64,000 nucleotides of DNA from Bacteroides sp. (GTDB lineage Bacteria > Bacteroidota > Bacteroidia > Bacteroidales > Bacteroidaceae): NCBI GenBank assembly GCA_019416685.1, contig DXWV01000024.1, positions 41,949 through 105,948 of the forward strand, given 5' to 3'. Positions 60,857 to 64,000 of this stretch are shown here, piece by piece. Under the pieces are notes generated by a model. It was not told the DNA's origin. It saw only the letters and a program-made list of their open reading frames with translations, and ran no database searches. Within the stretch, counting starts at the first letter, position 1; each line of letters begins with the position of its first letter. Made by a program: the position numbers and the translations under genes.

Positions 60857-63778
60857 TCAGTATCCAAAAATCTCTTCTTGTGTAAGTTCCTGAACTGGTC
60901 CCACTTCTTTTAGTTTTTCCATATCCAACTCTTTTTTGTCACCGAGGATACAATATGTATAGGTGCGTCCTTTGACCCATTTATTCTGAAAGTTGATAAC
61001 ATCTTTCAGTGTCATGTTTTGTGCATCATTATACAGCTTGATACGGCTATCTACATTTTGTCCCAGATCTTGTGCATTAATGTATGACCATATGATGTCA
61101 CTCTTAGTGATACGTTCTGTGCGCAGACGGGCGATAAGTGCTTCTTTGGCGAGCTGGAAAGCAGCTTCAGACTCCGGCATGTTATCGATAATATCATTGA
61201 AAACCTTGATGGCATCAATCATTTTATCATTCTGTGTGGCTATCTGAGTCTGGAGCAGATATGGATACTTCAGATAAGACGGACGGTTGAGTCCGGCCCA
61301 TGCGGAGTATGCAAGCCCGCGGCTCTCACGCATTTCCTGGAATACGATCGAGTTCATACCACCACCAAAGTATTCATTGTACATTTGGCGTGCGGGTTCA
61401 ATCATAGGATCAAATTTTTCACCACGATTAGAAAGCTGAGTCATATAAATCTGTTTCGCCTCATAAGGAGAGATAAGCACTTTGGTTACCGGCGTTTCCA
61501 GACGTGGGAATTCCATCCCGGCAGGGATCTCTTTTAACTTTTTGGGAGCCTGGTGGTTTTTGTTGATAGTGGCTAACAGTTCCTTTTCACTTGTTGGACC
61601 GTAGTACATAATGCGATGTTTGTAACTGTTCTGATTATGAATACGGTCTGTCAGTTCATGCGGATCCATGTTTTGAAGTTCGGCTTCTGTCAGTATATTG
61701 GTGGCAGGAGATTTAGGACCATACATACCGTAGTTCATCAGTCGGCGGAAGTTCTGCATCTGATTCAGTTTGGCATCTTTACGTGATTTCAGAATGTCGG
61801 CTACCATATTGGTATAAGCTTCTTTGTTTACCTGTGCATCTGCCATCAGTTTCTCAAACAATTTCATTGCTTCAGGCATATTCTCATTCAAACCCGACAG
61901 TACAACATAGGTACGTTCGTTACCCGGAGATACGCGGAAGTTACATGCCAGACGATAGAATTCGCTTTTTACTTGCTCCGGTGTCATATCGGAGGTTCCC
62001 AGATAGTCAATGTAATCGAAAGCGGTACCGAGGGCTTTATCGTTATTGTTGCCCATGTCGAATACATAAATCAACTGGAACAGGTCATTACTTGTATTCT
62101 GTTTGTATAGTACAGGAATGCCCGATTTGGCTTTCAGTTGGCTGAGGTCTTTCTTAAAATCGAGGAATACAGGCTCGATGGGCTTTACATTACTGTTTTG
62201 TATCTCCTTCAGGAAGTCACTGGCAACGTCACGGTTCATCACAATCGGAGTGATGGTTGGTTTTGTCATTTTCTTCTCATTCGGATTTTGACCTTGCTTC
62301 TTATAAATAACGGCATAGTTCTGATCGGTCAGATATTTATTGACGAAGGTTACAATGTCCTCTTTGGTGAGTTTGGCAAGACGGTCAATAGCGGTTACTT
62401 CATCTGCCCAGTTGGTGCCGTTAATGAATGAGTTTACGAACATGTCTGCACGCCCCTTGTTGCTTTCCAGTTGTTGAACCTGGTAAAGTTTGAAGTTATT
62501 GATATTGGCTTGCAGCATTTTTTCGTCAAAATCTCCTGCACGTAGTTTTTTGATTTCTTCGAGCAACAGGTTCTTTACATCATCCAATGTCTGTCCTTGT
62601 TTGGGGCGGCCTTGCAGCATTAAAGCCGAGTAATCTGCCATGTCCAGTGGGTAGCCATAGGCTTGTAACACCTTCTGTTGCTGATTGAGGTCGAGGTCGA
62701 TAAGGCCGGCTTTACCATTGTACAGGATTTGTGATACTACTTGTAAGATTTCATATTCCTTACTTGCAGCTCCCGGAAACCTCCAGGCCAGCGTCAGACT
62801 TTCTGCGTCCGGACCCAGTACTTCGCGTACGATTGGTGCAGTGATGGGTGACTCTTTCGGTAAATTCAGCTTTGGCAGGTTATTATTGGGTTTCAAATGA
62901 CCGAAGTACTTATCAATAGTAGCAATCATCTGGTCCGGATCAAAATCTCCGGAGAGACAAATAGCCATATTGTTGGGTACATACCATTGTTTGTGGTAGT
63001 TTTTGATGTTGGTGATAGAAGGATTCTTCAGATCTTCCTGTGTGCCCAGTACAGTTTGTGTACCGTAAGGGTGGTGTGGGAAGAGAGCAGACAATACGGT
63101 TTCGTACACCTTACGCGGGTCTTTAGTCAGTGACATGTTTTTCTCCTCGTATACTGTTTCCAATTCTGTATGGAAACCGCGAATAACGCAATTTTCAAAG
63201 CGGTCTGCTTGTATTTTGGCCCAGTTATCTACCTGGTTGGCAGGGATATCGTCCACATAAACAGTCATGTCGAATCCGGTGTAAGCATTGGTTCCTGTAG
63301 CTCCGATAGCAGCCATTAGTTTGTCATATTCATTAGGAATGGCAAATTTGGATGCCTCGTATGATAGGCTGTCTATTTTATGGTAGATGGCTGCACGTTC
63401 TGCTTCATCAGTTGTTTTACGATATATCTCGAACTGTTGCTCAATCTGGTCGAGCAAAGGTTTTTCGGCTGCATAATTTTGTGTACCGAACTTTTGTGAA
63501 CCCTTAAACATCAGGTGTTCGAAGTAGTGAGCCAGTCCGGTGGTTTCTGCGGGATCGTTCTTTCCACCTACACGTACAGCAATAAAAGTTTGTATACGTG
63601 GTTCTTCTTTGTTAACGGTCATGTAGACCTTCAACCCGTTGTCCAGTGTGTAAATGCGTGCCTTCAACGGATCGTTGGGCACTGTCTCATAGCGGTAGTC
63701 TTTGGACGTAGCTCCACTCACACTTGCCACTATTAAGAGAAATAGCGACAGGCAGGATAGTTTTAGTAGTTTATTCAT
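60857..63778 (-). CDS. M16 family zinc metalloprotease
   Basis: Exported insulinase/pitrilysin-type peptidase. The 973-residue product has a signal peptide (about 1-22) and two homologous halves. The N-half carries the inverted zinc motif HYFEH (His84, Glu87, His88) and the downstream ligand in ELETVYEEKNMS. The C-half (about 520-973) has EYFGGGMNSIVFQEMRESRGLAYSAWAG but no zinc motif, as usual for fused M16 proteins. It probably degrades peptides in the periplasm. Promoter candidate 63807-63814. Confidence 0.92.
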   Translation of the reverse strand: MNKLLKLSCLSLFLLIVASVSGATSKDYRYETVPNDPLKARIYTLDNGLKVYMTVNKEEPRIQTFIAVRVGGKNDPAETTGLAHYFEHLMFKGSQKFGTQNYAAEKPLLDQIEQQFEIYRKTTDEAERAAIYHKIDSLSYEASKFAIPNEYDKLMAAIGATGTNAYTGFDMTVYVDDIPANQVDNWAKIQADRFENCVIRGFHTELETVYEEKNMSLTKDPRKVYETVLSALFPHHPYGTQTVLGTQEDLKNPSITNIKNYHKQWYVPNNMAICLSGDFDPDQMIATIDKYFGHLKPNNNLPKLNLPKESPITAPIVREVLGPDAESLTLAWRFPGAASKEYEILQVVSQILYNGKAGLIDLDLNQQQKVLQAYGYPLDMADYSALMLQGRPKQGQTLDDVKNLLLEEIKKLRAGDFDEKMLQANINNFKLYQVQQLESNKGRADMFVNSFINGTNWADEVTAIDRLAKLTKEDIVTFVNKYLTDQNYAVIYKKQGQNPNEKKMTKPTITPIVMNRDVASDFLKEIQNSNVKPIEPVFLDFKKDLSQLKAKSGIPVLYKQNTSNDLFQLIYVFDMGNNNDKALGTAFDYIDYLGTSDMTPEQVKSEFYRLACNFRVSPGNERTYVVLSGLNENMPEAMKLFEKLMADAQVNKEAYTNMVADILKSRKDAKLNQMQNFRRLMNYGMYGPKSPATNILTEAELQNMDPHELTDRIHNQNSYKHRIMYYGPTSEKELLATINKNHQAPKKLKEIPAGMEFPRLETPVTKVLISPYEAKQIYMTQLSNRGEKFDPMIEPARQMYNEYFGGGMNSIVFQEMRESRGLAYSAWAGLNRPSYLKYPYLLQTQIATQNDKMIDAIKVFNDIIDNMPESEAAFQLAKEALIARLRTERITKSDIIWSYINAQDLGQNVDSRIKLYNDAQNMTLKDVINFQNKWVKGRTYTYCILGDKKELDMEKLKEVGPVQELTQEEIFGY

Positions 63779-63806
63779 ATCAATGATAACAATTTAGTTA
63801 CAAAAG

Positions 63807-63814
63807 CAAAGGTA
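63807..63814 (-). promoter_or_regulatory. Candidate -7 box for the M16 gene
   Basis: Minus-strand TACCTTTG matches TAnnTTTG, about 29-36 nt ahead of the ATG at 63778. Confidence 0.5.
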
Positions 63815-63827
63815 GCGGATTTTTGCG

Positions 63828-63835
63828 TATCTTTG
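63828..63835 (+). promoter_or_regulatory. Candidate -7 box for prfB
   Basis: TATCTTTG matches TAnnTTTG and would give a leader of about 118 nt that includes the whole conserved element at 63883-63956. The two divergent boxes are only 13 bp apart. Confidence 0.5.
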
Positions 63836-63882
63836 TCCCCTTGAGACAGATAAAATGATTGAATAAAGTAATTTCAATCGTA

Positions 63883-63956
63883 AATTGTAAATCGTTAACG
63901 TACCTATGCGATAAAGATTAGATAATGGTCATGACCATAGGGAATAAATTGTAAAT
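63883..63956 (+). repeat. Conserved leader element, copy 3 (before prfB)
   Basis: This copy differs from copy 1 at two of 74 bases and ends 3 nt before the ATG. The mini-ORF MVMTIGNKL (63925-63951, stop TAA 63952-63954) is intact, ending 5 nt before the prfB start. Orientation relative to the following gene is the same in all three copies. Confidence 0.85.
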
Positions 63957-63959
63957 CAA

Positions 63960-64000
63960 ATGATTACTATTGAACAACTTAAAGACGTGAAAGAGCGCAC
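63960..64000 (+). CDS. prfB: Peptide chain release factor 2 (start only)
   Basis: Only 13 full codons are inside the window: MITIEQLKDVKER, then a partial codon. This matches the usual start of RF2 in Bacteroidales. RF2 releases the chain at UGA and UAA stops. Whether it has the programmed frameshift site found in many prfB genes lies beyond the window edge. Confidence 0.7.
   Translation, partial: MITIEQLKDVKER

Overview
The window looks like chromosome of a gut Bacteroides (order Bacteroidales). The reasons are a division/cell-wall cluster with FtsI carrying one PASTA domain and MurE with the meso-DAP signature, a glycine-lipid pair (glsA/glsB), FecR and ECF regulators, Bacteroides-type -7 boxes (TAnnTTTG) upstream of many genes, almost no Shine-Dalgarno sequences, and secreted mannan-degrading glycoside hydrolases. 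Species cannot be fixed from the sequence alone. All calls rest on reading the sequence; no database search was run.

Layout. (1) 1-16520, minus strand: the start of a YqeY-like gene, then the dcw cluster read right to left: HU-like protein, rsmH, ftsL-like, ftsI, murE, mraY, murD, ftsW, murG, murC, ftsQ, ftsA, ftsZ. mraZ is not present. (2) 16521-22766: an AT-rich accessory stretch with a 23-bp tandem array, an unknown lipoprotein, a divergent ECF sigma/FecR pair with no SusC/SusD beside it, and a secreted SGNH-alpha/beta hydrolase-SGNH triple esterase. (3) 22858-37869, minus strand: a co-directional block of eleven genes headed by an IclR regulator. It holds two periplasmic beta-propeller/di-haem fusion proteins, a CcsBA cytochrome c maturation protein, a lipoprotein cupin like D-lyxose isomerase, a chorismatase/RidA-like protein, a VOC protein, an ATP-type dihydroxyacetone kinase pair (DhaK, DhaL), an LsrF-like aldolase/thiolase and a secreted propeller. 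This is the best candidate for an undescribed system: exported c-type haem oxidation chemistry joined to a cytoplasmic keto-sugar kinase/aldolase route. (4) 38124-46263: ECF sigma factor, glsA-glsB, dgt, dut, and a TPR lipoprotein-DUF4292-EnvC-like operon. (5) 46331-46422: a second 23-bp tandem array with the same architecture as the first, then a strong terminator. (6) 46667-56513: an alpha-mannan utilisation locus (GH38, GH76, GH2 on minus; GH125 and a lipoprotein aldose epimerase on plus) without SusC/D. (7) 56517-64000: an ATPase, an M20 deacylase, an acyl-CoA synthetase, an M16 protease and the first codons of prfB.

Three non-coding patterns cross these regions. First, a 73-74 bp leader, highly conserved, sits 3-6 nt before the start codons of yqeY, ftsZ and prfB, always in the same orientation; it holds a 14-bp palindrome and an 8-9 codon mini-ORF. 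Second, two arrays 30 kb apart each have exactly four 23-bp units, each unit being a 12-bp palindrome-like ACAT....(A/G)TGT followed by an 11-bp spacer. Third, many intergenic spacers are built of degenerate 7-bp (in one case 8-bp) tandem repeats ending at or near start codons.
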